DNA of 64,000 bases from Pseudonocardia sp. Lineage in GTDB: Bacteria; Actinomycetota; Actinomycetes; Mycobacteriales; Pseudonocardiaceae. A program made the translations under genes and the position numbers. Location of the stretch: contig NZ_JAJCYB010000032.1 of NCBI RefSeq assembly GCF_029263155.1, forward strand, positions 1 through 64,000. The letters are read 5' to 3'. Under the pieces are notes generated by a model. The model ran no database searches. It was not told the origin of the DNA and saw only the letters and a program-made list of their open reading frames with translations. Shown here piece after piece: positions 44,388-52,893 of the stretch. Every line of letters begins with the position of its first letter. The stretch's first letter is position 1.

Positions 44388-45727
44388 GCGGCGCCGAGCA
44401 GCTCGGCCGCGCGCTCCCCGATCGCCACCGCCGTCGCGGCCGGGCCGCGGCGCGGAACCGTCGGCAGCACCGAGGTGTCGGCCACCCGCAGTCCCTCCAC
44501 CCCCAGCACGCGCAGCTGCGCGTCCACGACCCGGCCGATCGCCGCGGTGCCGCACAGGTGCACCGACGTGGTCAGGTGGGCGGCGATCCAGCCGTCGAGG
44601 GCGCGGTCGTTGCCCAGCACATCGCCCCCCGGTTCGACGCGGCGGCCGACCCCGGCGCGGAGCAGCTCGGCGGCGGTGCGGATGGCGTGGCGGAGCCGGC
44701 GGCGGTCGTGCTCGGTGCGCAGGTAGTGGTAGTCGATGCGGTCGGCGGTCAGCTCGCCGCGGCTGTCGGGGCGCTGCAGCGCGCACATGAGGTGGCGCGG
44801 CCCGCCGGGGGCGAACGGGCGGACGAACGCCAGCACCTCGACGTCGCCCGCGGGGTCGGCGCCCGCGTCGAGGTTCAGCGCCGCCTGGCTGCCGGGAGCG
44901 TGCGGGTGCGGCGCCGGGTCGTCGTCGACGAAGGGGACGAAGACGGCGGGGTGGTCGGAGAAGCCCTGCCCGACCGGGAGGTCGACGCGCGGGCGCCCGG
45001 GCCCGATCCCGGAGCGCAGCAGCAGCCGCGGCGTGCCGACCGCCCCGGCCGCGAGCACGACCTGCCCCGCCTCGATCACCTCGCCGTCCGCGAGCACGAC
45101 GCCACACGCGCGGGAGCCGTCGAACAGGACCCGGTCGACGTCGGCGTCCCCGCGCACCGACACCGGCCGGTACGCCATCGCCGCGTTGACGCGCACCCCG
45201 TCGACGCTGTTGCTCGGCACCGGCCCGGCGCCCGCGGTGGCGCCCGCGTTCTTGTCGGGCTCGGCCGGGAAACCCAGGCGCTGCGCCGCGTCGAGGAACC
45301 GCGTCGCCGCCGGGTGCAGCAGCGCGCCGGACGGTCGGTGCACGGGAACCGGACCGGTCGTGCCGTGCACCGCGTCGGACTCCGCGCGCCGGTAGCAGCG
45401 CCGCAGGTCCGCCCAGGTGAAGCCGGGACCCCAGCCGTCGGCGTCCGCAGGGGTGGCCCACACCCAGTTGGCGCCGTTGATCGCGCTCGACCCGCCGAGC
45501 CCGCGGCCCCGCGGGACGACGTGCGGCTGCCCGGTGCGCAGCTCGGCGTCGTAGGACCAGTTGTACGGCCCGGCGGTCGGGAGCGAGGCGACGTCACGCT
45601 GATCCGGGGAGAGCACCACCGGCCCGGCCTCCAGCAGCAGCGTGCGCGCCCCGAGGCGCCCGGCGAGCGCGCAGCCCGCCGACCCGCCCCCCACCACCAC
45701 CACGTCCCACACGAGGGCAGGATGCAC
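44354..45727 (-). CDS. GMC-family FAD oxidoreductase
   Basis: A 457-residue flavoprotein. The FAD motif VVVGGGSAGCALAGRL opens the protein, followed by the GMC signature GRGLGGSSAINGANWVW and the C-terminal active-site region SVHLCGTAAIG. It is shorter than choline dehydrogenases and resembles actinobacterial alcohol oxidoreductases; some such enzymes use mycofactocin, but no mycofactocin genes are seen. The start is a GTG at 45727 or 45712. Confidence 0.8.
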   Translation of the reverse strand: MHPALVWDVVVVGGGSAGCALAGRLGARTLLLEAGPVVLSPDQRDVASLPTAGPYNWSYDAELRTGQPHVVPRGRGLGGSSAINGANWVWATPADADGWGPGFTWADLRRCYRRAESDAVHGTTGPVPVHRPSGALLHPAATRFLDAAQRLGFPAEPDKNAGATAGAGPVPSNSVDGVRVNAAMAYRPVSVRGDADVDRVLFDGSRACGVVLADGEVIEAGQVVLAAGAVGTPRLLLRSGIGPGRPRVDLPVGQGFSDHPAVFVPFVDDDPAPHPHAPGSQAALNLDAGADPAGDVEVLAFVRPFAPGGPRHLMCALQRPDSRGELTADRIDYHYLRTEHDRRRLRHAIRTAAELLRAGVGRRVEPGGDVLGNDRALDGWIAAHLTTSVHLCGTAAIGRVVDAQLRVLGVEGLRVADTSVLPTVPRRGPAATAVAIGERAAELLGAAHARPDAASGS

Positions 45728-45729
45728 CG

Positions 45730-46992
45730 GTGGCCGATCTCGCGCACGACCTCGCCGACTTCATCGCCATCTCGCCGACGCCGTACCACGCGGTGGCCGA
45801 GGCCGTCCGCCGGCTGCGCGCCGCCGGGTTCACCGAGCAGTCCGAGACCGGGCCGTGGATCGGCGGTCCGGGCGGGCGCTACCTCGTGCGCGACGGCACG
45901 ATCCTGGCCTGGTCGGTACCCGCGGGCGCGGAGCGCGGCTCGCCGCTGCGGGTGTTCGCCGCGCACACCGACTCGCCGACACTGAAGGTCAAGCCGAACC
46001 CGGACGTCGGTGCGGGCGGGTGGCGGCAGGCGGCCGTGGAGGTCTACGGCGGTGCGCTGTGGAACTCCTGGCTCGACCGTGACCTGGGCCTGGCCGGGCG
46101 GCTCGCGCTCTACGGCGGCTCGACCGTGCTCGTCGACGTGCACCGCCCGCTGCTGCGGGTCCCGCAGCTCGCGATCCACCTCGACCGCGGCGTCAACTCC
46201 GAGGGCGTCAAGCTCGACGCCCAGCAGCACCTGCTGCCGGTCTGGGGCCTGGGCGCCCCCGACGAGGGCGACCTGATCGACTTCGTGAGCGGCGAGGCGG
46301 GCGTCGATCCCGACGAGGTGGCGGCCTTCGACCTCGTCGTCCACGACGTGCACCCGCCTGCCCGGCTCGGCGAGCACGAGGAACTGCTCGCGGCGCCACG
46401 GCTGGACAATCTCGCGTCGGTGCACGCCGGACTCGGCGCACTGCTGGCGGCGGCGCAGCGCGCGGACGGGGTCATCCCGGTGTTCGTCGGCTTCGACCAC
46501 GAGGAGATCGGCAGCAACACGGCGACCGGGGCCGGCGGGCCGCTGCTGGAGACGCTGCTGACGCGCCTGGCCGGTGGGTTCGACGCCCGCGGCCCGGTGT
46601 TCGCGGCGTCGCGCTGCCTCTCGGTGGACGTCACCCACGCCGCCCACCCGAACTACCTCGGCCACCACGATCCCGGGCACCGCAGCGTGCCCAACGGCGG
46701 CCCGGCCCTGAAGGTCAACGCGAACCAGCGCTACGCCACCGACGCCCCGGGTGCGGCGGCGTGGCAGCGGGCCTGCCGCGACGCCGGGGTGCCGACGCAG
46801 GTGTTCGTCGGGAGGAACACGGTGCCCTGCGGGTCGACCGTCGGCCCGATCGTGGCCACGCGGCTCGGCATCCGCACCGTCGACGTCGGGATCCCGGTGC
46901 TGTCGATGCACTCCGCGCGCGAGCTGTGCGGGGTGGAGGATCCCGCGCACCTGGCCGCGGCAGCCACGGCGTTCCTCACCGACCCGTCCTGA
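45730..46992 (+). CDS. apeB: M18-family aminopeptidase
   Basis: A 420-residue zinc aminopeptidase. Metal ligands and catalytic residues are in AAHTDSPTLKV (H79, D81), PRLDNLAS, DHEEIGS and MHSARE. It would release N-terminal, often acidic, residues from peptides. The GTG start at 45730 is two bases away from the divergent GMC gene start. Confidence 0.9.
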   Translation: MADLAHDLADFIAISPTPYHAVAEAVRRLRAAGFTEQSETGPWIGGPGGRYLVRDGTILAWSVPAGAERGSPLRVFAAHTDSPTLKVKPNPDVGAGGWRQAAVEVYGGALWNSWLDRDLGLAGRLALYGGSTVLVDVHRPLLRVPQLAIHLDRGVNSEGVKLDAQQHLLPVWGLGAPDEGDLIDFVSGEAGVDPDEVAAFDLVVHDVHPPARLGEHEELLAAPRLDNLASVHAGLGALLAAAQRADGVIPVFVGFDHEEIGSNTATGAGGPLLETLLTRLAGGFDARGPVFAASRCLSVDVTHAAHPNYLGHHDPGHRSVPNGGPALKVNANQRYATDAPGAAAWQRACRDAGVPTQVFVGRNTVPCGSTVGPIVATRLGIRTVDVGIPVLSMHSARELCGVEDPAHLAAAATAFLTDPS

Positions 46993-47034
46993 GCGCGCTC
47001 GGCCCGGGAACGCGCCGCCGAGGAGCCGTCCTGA

Positions 47035-47089
47035 TTGCAGGAAGGCCACCTTCATGCAATCTCGTTGCGTGAAGGTGGCCATGCTGCAA
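47035..47089. repeat. 55-bp palindromic repeat, copy 2
   Basis: Arms 47035-47059 and 47065-47089 around loop TCTCG form a 25-bp stem with three mismatches. The sequence matches copy 1 at 36063-36117 in all but a few bases. It lies between the aminopeptidase stop and the MpaB-like gene, where it could also act as a terminator. Confidence 0.75.
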
Positions 47090-47130
47090 CTCGGCGCGCC
47101 ACCGCGACGGAACCGGCGCACCATGGAGGG

Positions 47131-47949
47131 ATGACGAGCGCGCTGACCCGTGAGGACCTCGGGCTGTTCGGGCCCGGCTCGGTGACCTGGCGGGTGCACA
47201 TCGAGCCGGTCATGTGGGTGGCCGGGTTCCGGGCGCTGCTGCTGCAGTCACTGGAACCGCGGGTGATGGGCGGGACGTACCAGAACTCGGCGCTGTTCGA
47301 CCCGGCCCGGGCGTGGTCGCGGTTCCAGCGCACGGTCGAGTTCGTCGGCACGCGCACGTTCGGCAGCACCGCGGACGTCGAGCGGTCCGCGGCGCGGGTG
47401 CGAAAGCTGCACGCGGGCCTGCGCGGGTTCGACCCCGACACGGGCGAGACCTTCCGCCTCGACGAGCCCGAGAACCTGCTGTGGGTGCACGCCACCGAGG
47501 TGGAGTCCTACGCGCACGTCGCGCTGCGAGCGGGCATCGTCGACGGCCCCGGCGCCGACGCGTACCTGGCCGAGAGCGTGCGCGCGGCCAGAGTGATCGG
47601 CCTGATCGACGCGCCGTCGTCGCGTGCGGAGATGGCGGCATACCTCGAGCGTCGCCGCCCGGACCTGCGCCTCACCGACGAGGCACGCCGGGCCACGATG
47701 AACCTGTTCGCCCCGAAGGGCCGGGCCCCGCGCACGGTCAAGGTGGCGATCCCGGCGATCGCCACGCTCGCACTCGCCACCCTCCCGCGCTGGGCCCGGC
47801 GCTGCTACGGGCTTCCCGGGCTGCCCACCACCGATCTCGGCGCCACGATCGCCCTGCGTTCCCTGCGTGCCGCGTCCGACCTGCTGCCCGACGTCCCCGC
47901 GCCGCCCAACATCGAACGTGCCCGCCGCGCGGTGCGCGGGCTCACCTGA
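47131..47949 (+). CDS. MpaB-family (DUF2236) oxygenase-like protein
   Basis: A 272-residue protein. Segments HIEPVMWVAGFRALLLQSL and NLLWVHATEVESYAH contain the conserved arginine and histidine positions of MpaB/Lcp-like b-type haem oxygenases. The reaction is unknown for most members. The ATG at 47131 follows GGAGGG directly. It overlaps the convergent MFS gene by eight bases. Confidence 0.75.
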   Translation: MTSALTREDLGLFGPGSVTWRVHIEPVMWVAGFRALLLQSLEPRVMGGTYQNSALFDPARAWSRFQRTVEFVGTRTFGSTADVERSAARVRKLHAGLRGFDPDTGETFRLDEPENLLWVHATEVESYAHVALRAGIVDGPGADAYLAESVRAARVIGLIDAPSSRAEMAAYLERRRPDLRLTDEARRATMNLFAPKGRAPRTVKVAIPAIATLALATLPRWARRCYGLPGLPTTDLGATIALRSLRAASDLLPDVPAPPNIERARRAVRGLT

Positions 47950-49063
47950 GGGGCCGGGCCCGCAGCCACCACGGCAGCGCCAGCGCCGCGAGCAGCCAGA
48001 CCCCCACGATCGCGGCCGGGCCACCGGCCGCCCACACCCCGAAGAACACCAGGCCGACGGTCTCCACCCCGAACCCCGCCACGGACGTGACGGTGGCCCG
48101 GGCCGAACCGTCGATCCGTTCCTGCAGCCGGGCGTCGACGACGACGAGCACCAAGCAGTAGAGCCCGTAGAACACCGCCACCACGACCAGGCCGGCCGGG
48201 TAGCCGAGCAGGCCGGACCCCCCGAACAACACCAGCGACCCGCCGAACACCAGGCCCAGGGCCCACGGGGGCAGCCGCATCGCAACGCCCCCGCAGGCCG
48301 CTCCCGCGGCGCCGGCCACCGCGATCACCAGCATCGCCGACGGCACGAGCTCGACCGGCACGCCCTGGTCCTGCGCCAGCAGTGGGAAGTACTCGTCGAC
48401 GGCGTCGAATCCGCCGACCACCGCCGCGGCCACCAGCGCGGTGCGCACCGGCCGGCTCGCCGCCGCCTCCCGCACGCCGCCGACCAGCGTGGCGACGTAG
48501 CCGTCCCCGTCCCCGCCGTCGTCTGCGTCGGTACGCGCGGGTTCGGGCAGGAGGGTGGCGAACGCCGACGCACCGAGCGCGACCCCGACGCTCACCCAAC
48601 CCACCAGCGGGTAGCCGCCGAGGGCGTACAGCGCGGTTGCCGCCAGTGTCGCCGGGACCTGCGACAGCAGCTCCGCGGAGACGACCCGGCCCTGCACCCG
48701 CGCGTAGTGCTCCTCGGCCCCGACGGCGGCGAGCCCGTCGTAGAGCAGCGCCTCCTGCGCACCGGAGATCAGGGCGCCGCCCAGCGCCCACGCCACGAAC
48801 CCCGCGGCGAACCCCGCGAACCCGGGCAGCGTGACCCACAGCGCGAACCCGCCCGCCTGGAGCAGGCCGGCGACGACGAGGCAGCTGCGGCGGGAGTACC
48901 GGTCGGCGAGCGCACCCGAGGGGACCTCGGCGGCCAGTCCGACGGCGCCCCAGATCGCGAACAGCGCGGAGATCTCCGCGTCGGTGAGCCCGGTGTCGGC
49001 GAAGAGCAGCGCGTACAGCGGGTAGAGCGGGATCGAGTCGGCCAGCAGCGCCCACCCGACCAT
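47942..49063 (-). CDS. MFS transporter
   Basis: A 373-residue membrane protein with about 11-12 hydrophobic helices and the MFS loop motif GALADRYSRRSCLVV after helix 2. It is probably a drug or metabolite exporter; the substrate is unknown. Nothing regulatory is adjacent. Confidence 0.82.
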   Translation of the reverse strand: MVGWALLADSIPLYPLYALLFADTGLTDAEISALFAIWGAVGLAAEVPSGALADRYSRRSCLVVAGLLQAGGFALWVTLPGFAGFAAGFVAWALGGALISGAQEALLYDGLAAVGAEEHYARVQGRVVSAELLSQVPATLAATALYALGGYPLVGWVSVGVALGASAFATLLPEPARTDADDGGDGDGYVATLVGGVREAAASRPVRTALVAAAVVGGFDAVDEYFPLLAQDQGVPVELVPSAMLVIAVAGAAGAACGGVAMRLPPWALGLVFGGSLVLFGGSGLLGYPAGLVVVAVFYGLYCLVLVVVDARLQERIDGSARATVTSVAGFGVETVGLVFFGVWAAGGPAAIVGVWLLAALALPWWLRARPLR

Positions 49064-49480
49064 GCGTCGGGCGAGCGGACGGGCCGCGGGCGGTACCGGA
49101 CGTCAACCAGGCATGGCGCGGACCCTAGCTCCACCCCGACCCTCGGGCACCCGAATTCCTCGCCGGTCCGTCGGGCCGGGGGCGGGAGCTGCGCATGTCG
49201 CGCTCATCTGCGCATGTCCGGACCTGCGCAGATGGCCGGAAGGTACGCGGATGCGTCGGCTCGCGGGACCGGGCGGGGGCAGGAGGCCGCCCGGAGGCGG
49301 CCACCTGGCGTCCCCACACCCCCTCGGGCCCGGCGGCGCACGCGGGTCGGGGCACCGACCTGCGCCGCCTGGAATCCTGCCGAGAACCGCGGCGTCCGTA
49401 ACGGGGAGGACTGGCCAGACCGGACCCGATCCGGCTGCATCCTTGCCCGAAGTCCGCACCTGCATGCAAGATCTTGCATC
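49064..49480. promoter_or_regulatory. Control region with direct repeats and a 16-bp palindrome
   Basis: The 417-bp region upstream of the receiver-like gene has a direct repeat CTGCGCATGTC at 49189-49199 and 49208-49218 (19-base period), followed by CTGCGCAG. A perfect palindrome ATGCAAGATCTTGCAT lies at 49464-49479, one base before the GTG start. These are candidate regulator sites. Confidence 0.5.
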
Positions 49481-50245
49481 GTGGACGAGCCTCTGCGCAT
49501 CCTGGTGGCGTCGCCGCTCGGACGCATCATCGAACCGGCGCTGGCCGCCCGGTTCCCGGCGGGCTCGGTGACCGTCGCGCTCGACCGGGCGCAGGTCGTC
49601 CGCGCGGTCCGGGGCCGCTTGCGCCACGACATCGTCGTCTCGGACCTGATGTGGAACTCCGAGGCCGAGTTCACCTTCGACGGCCTCGACGTGCTGCAGA
49701 TCCTGCGCGACGCGGACCGGGCGTCCCCGGTCGTAATGGCGACGCAGGGCCACGGCGCGGAGCGCGACCACCTGGAGGAGGTCGTGGTGCACGAGGAGGT
49801 CCGCGGGATCTACTCGAAGTCGGCGGGCCCGCAGGTGCTGTTCGAGATGGTGCGCGAGGTGGCGGCGGGTGGCACCCCGGCGCGCCCGGAGCAGCCCGCG
49901 ATCCCGCCGATCCACGCCTACTTCGCGCACGGGCGCGGGCGCACGGCGGGTCGCATGGCCGGGGCGATCGCGTCGGGGCGCGCGGTCAGCCACCACACGC
50001 TCGCCGCAGCCGCGAACGTCCGGTACGACACGGCGGCGAAGATCGGGCGGGAGTACCTCGGCGACCTGATCTGGCGGCGCGGCGAGCACGGCGAGCCGAC
50101 GGTGCCCGCATCGGTGGTCTATCGCTGGTGCGGAGAGCACGCGCGCTACATATTGAGCTGGTGTCGCCGTCACGGCCACGCCGATGTGGCCACCCGCGTG
50201 GTCTCGGAACCGATGAAGGAGCATGTGCATGATCCGCGAGGCTGA
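49481..50245 (+). CDS. Response-regulator-like protein with unusual output domain
   Basis: A 254-residue protein. Residues 5-125 resemble a receiver: phosphoacceptor-like D55 (VVSDLMW), T88 (VVMATQG) and K113 (GIYSKSAGP) are present, but the N-terminal acidic pair is absent. The C-terminal 100 residues (GRMAGAIASGRAVSHHTLAA, REYLGDLIWRR) look helical and may bind DNA, but match no output domain I know. It heads a three-gene unit with the DinB-like and amidase genes. Confidence 0.6.
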   Translation: MDEPLRILVASPLGRIIEPALAARFPAGSVTVALDRAQVVRAVRGRLRHDIVVSDLMWNSEAEFTFDGLDVLQILRDADRASPVVMATQGHGAERDHLEEVVVHEEVRGIYSKSAGPQVLFEMVREVAAGGTPARPEQPAIPPIHAYFAHGRGRTAGRMAGAIASGRAVSHHTLAAAANVRYDTAAKIGREYLGDLIWRRGEHGEPTVPASVVYRWCGEHARYILSWCRRHGHADVATRVVSEPMKEHVHDPRG

Positions 50246-50792
50246 GCTGTTCGTGATCTCCGAGCAGGTGCTGGTCGAGGTGATCGGGCGGGTCCGGCCC
50301 GGCGACGGTGCGACCGTGCTGCCGCCGCTGTTCCCCGGACACGACCGTCCCACGCCGATCACCGAGGCCATCGCGCGGCACGCCCGCGACGACGCGGCGG
50401 TGCCCGAGGCGCTCGGCGGCACCGCCGGGGAGGTCGGCGACGACCCGGCCGCCGCCGTCGGGCGCCTGGCCGAGGCCGCCTGCGCCGCCGCCCGCACGGT
50501 CACCGACGGGGAGACGAAGGTCGGCGACGTCACCGTCCGCGACCATCTCGTGCGGCTCGCCGTGGCCCGGTCCTTCCTCGCCCACGACATCGCGATGCAC
50601 CTCGGGTCGCGGGCCTGCCCGCTGACCGAGGAGCAGGCGAGGGGCCTGTGGGAGATCACCGAGCCGGAGGCGCAGTACTGGCGGGACCAGGGGATCTTCG
50701 CCGAGCCGCTGACCCCGGTACCCGCCGACGTGTCCTGGCGCGACCGCTTCCTCATGTCCGCCGGCCGCGACCCCCACGCGCTCGACCACTGA
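50229..50792 (+). CDS. TIGR03086/DinB-like protein
   Basis: A 187-residue protein with the pattern IAHDIAMHLG-like (LAHDIAMHLGSRACPLTEE) and a C-terminal arm seen in TIGR03086-related actinobacterial proteins. It overlaps the preceding gene by 17 bases and has GAAGGAG seven bases before ATG 50229. The enzymatic role is unknown; a mycothiol link is possible. Confidence 0.6.
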   Translation: MIREAELFVISEQVLVEVIGRVRPGDGATVLPPLFPGHDRPTPITEAIARHARDDAAVPEALGGTAGEVGDDPAAAVGRLAEAACAAARTVTDGETKVGDVTVRDHLVRLAVARSFLAHDIAMHLGSRACPLTEEQARGLWEITEPEAQYWRDQGIFAEPLTPVPADVSWRDRFLMSAGRDPHALDH

Positions 50793-52216
50793 TGGATCCC
50801 TGCCTTCTCACCGCGCGTGAGATGGCGGGTGCGCTCCGGCGGCGGGAGATCTCGGCACGCGAGCTGGTGACCGCGCACCTGGAGCGCATCGAGGAGGTCG
50901 ACGGCGACGTCAACGCGGTGGTGACGCGCGTGCCCGAGCGCGCGCTCGCCGCGGCCGACGCCGCCGACGCCCGGCTCGCGGCCGGGGAGGCGGTGGGCCC
51001 GTTGCACGGCCTGCCGGTCGCGCACAAGGACACCCACCTCACCGCCGGGATCCGCACGACGTTCGGTTCGCCACTGCTCGCCGACCACGTGCCCGACGCC
51101 GACGAGCTCGTGATCGAGCGGATGCGCGGCGCGGGGGCGATCACGGTCGGGAAGACGAACGTGCCGGAGTTCGCGGCCGGGTCGCACACGTTCAACCCAG
51201 TGTTCGGCACCACCGCCAACCCCTACGACCTCACCCGCAGCGCCGGCGGGAGCAGCGGCGGCGCGGCGGCGGCGCTGACCTGCGGCATGCACCCGCTGGC
51301 CGACGGCTCCGACATGGGCGGGTCGCTGCGCAACCCCGCGTCGTTCTGCAACGTCGTGGGGCTGCGTCCGTCACCGGGCCGGGTCCCGACGTATCCGAGC
51401 ACCGCGCCGTGGGCGACGTTGGCGGTGCAGGGCCCGATGGCCCGGACCGTCGCGGACGCGGCGCTGCTGCTGTCCGTGCTCGCCGGCCCGGACCCGCGCT
51501 CGCCGATCGCGCTGGCCGCGCCGGGCTCCACCTTCGGCGTGCGCCTGGACCGTGACCTCCGTGGTCTCCGGGTGGCCTGGGCCCCGGACCTCGGCGGCGC
51601 CGTCACCGTCGATCCCGCGGTCACCGCCGCGCTCGCCCCGCAGGCCGCGGTGTTCGAGGAGCTGGGCTGCGTCGTCGAACCGGCCTGTCCCGACCTGCGC
51701 GGCGCCGACGAGGTGTTCCGCACCTGGCGGGCGTGGCTGTTCGCGCTGTCGATGGGGCCCACGCTCGACGCCCACCCCGGCCGGCTCAAGCCCGCGCTCG
51801 CGGCGAACATCGCCGACGGCAGGCGCCTGAGCGGCGACGACCTGGCCCGGGCCGAGGTCGCCCGCACCGCCCTGTTCCACCGCATGCGCGAGTTCTTCAC
51901 CCGCTACGACGTGCTGCTCGCACCGGTGTCCCAGGTGCCGCCGTTCGAGGCGACGCTGGAGCACCCGGCCACGATCGACGGCGTCCCGCACCCGCACTAC
52001 CTGGACTGGATGGCCTCGGCGTACCTGATCTCGGCCACCGGGCACCCGGCGCTGTCGGTGCCCGCCGCGTTCACGCCCGACGGGCTGCCCGTCGGGCTGC
52101 AGATCGTGGGCCCGGCGCACGGTGACCTGCTGGTGCTGCAGGTCGGCCACGCGTTCGAGGCGGCGACCGGAGCGGGGCGGCGACGGCCTACGGGTCGGCG
52201 ATCCCGACGAGCCTGA
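50792..52216 (+). CDS. Amidase signature enzyme
   Basis: A 474-residue amidase. The Ser-cisSer-Lys triad is visible: K79 (VAHKDTHL), cis-Ser in GGSSGGAAAAL (155) and nucleophile S178 in GSDMGGSLRNPA. It would hydrolyse an amide to a carboxylate and ammonia. The ATG overlaps the previous stop as TGATG, so it is coupled to the DinB-like gene. The C-terminus overlaps the convergent kinase remnant by 29 bases. Confidence 0.87.
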   Translation: MDPCLLTAREMAGALRRREISARELVTAHLERIEEVDGDVNAVVTRVPERALAAADAADARLAAGEAVGPLHGLPVAHKDTHLTAGIRTTFGSPLLADHVPDADELVIERMRGAGAITVGKTNVPEFAAGSHTFNPVFGTTANPYDLTRSAGGSSGGAAAALTCGMHPLADGSDMGGSLRNPASFCNVVGLRPSPGRVPTYPSTAPWATLAVQGPMARTVADAALLLSVLAGPDPRSPIALAAPGSTFGVRLDRDLRGLRVAWAPDLGGAVTVDPAVTAALAPQAAVFEELGCVVEPACPDLRGADEVFRTWRAWLFALSMGPTLDAHPGRLKPALAANIADGRRLSGDDLARAEVARTALFHRMREFFTRYDVLLAPVSQVPPFEATLEHPATIDGVPHPHYLDWMASAYLISATGHPALSVPAAFTPDGLPVGLQIVGPAHGDLLVLQVGHAFEAATGAGRRRPTGRRSRRA

Positions 52217-52319
52217 GGGTGCCGGACCCGTCGGCGCGCACCAGCGGCTCGGTCTCGGCGAGGTCGTGCACCGTCGACTTCCCGGTGCCGGACACCCCCG
52301 GCACCAGCACGGCGCTCAC
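52188..52319 (-). pseudogene. P-loop kinase/ATPase remnant
   Basis: A 43-codon frame from a GTG at 52319. It opens with an intact Walker A (VPGVSGTGKST) and jumps after about 18 residues to AETEPLVRADG, which resembles the C-terminal end of small AAA-type kinases. The middle of a usual 150-180-residue protein is missing, so an internal deletion is likely. It overlaps the DUF421 stop as GTGA. Confidence 0.5.
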
Positions 52320-52837
52320 CGGACGCCACCGGGCAGGTCGGCGGCGAGCCACGCATCGAGCTTCCCGGGCGCCCGCAGCACGCTGATCGCGCCGTTGCGC
52401 TCGAGCACGGCCAGAGCGACCTGCTCGCACCGGGTGATCCCGGCCAGCCGCAGCCGCTGCCGCAGGTCGTCCTCACCGACCCGCGCACGGCGCAGCGCCT
52501 GCAGATCGACCCGGCCGTCGTCGACGAGCACGACGGGGTCGTTGGACAGCAGCCCACCCACCCGCCGCCGCCCCAGCAGGAACAGCCGCTGCAGGACGAA
52601 CAGCGTGCCCAGCGCGATCAGCCCGGCTCCGAGGGTGGGCACCTGGAGCAGCGAGGCCCGGCCGATCACGGCGCCGAGCGCGACGACGCAGGCCATGTCG
52701 GTACCCGACATCGACGACAGGCTGCGCTGGCCGAACAGCCGAACCAGAACCAGCAGGGCGAGGTACATCCCGATGGTGGCCAGCACGACAGCCGCCGCGG
52801 AGGACAGGTCCACCCCGAGTCGGTCGGTGATTGACAT
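52316..52837 (-). CDS. DUF421/YetF-family membrane protein
   Basis: A 173-residue protein: three hydrophobic helices in residues 12-90 (including VLVRLFGQRSLSSMSG, the family hallmark), then a soluble YetF-like domain (NDPVVLVDDGRVDLQAL). The family function is poorly known. The start is ATG 52837. Confidence 0.8.
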   Translation of the reverse strand: MSITDRLGVDLSSAAAVVLATIGMYLALLVLVRLFGQRSLSSMSGTDMACVVALGAVIGRASLLQVPTLGAGLIALGTLFVLQRLFLLGRRRVGGLLSNDPVVLVDDGRVDLQALRRARVGEDDLRQRLRLAGITRCEQVALAVLERNGAISVLRAPGKLDAWLAADLPGGVR

Positions 52838-52893
52838 GGGCCCATCCTGCCCCGCACCAGCGGGGCCCCGACCTGCCGACCACGACGGCCGGC

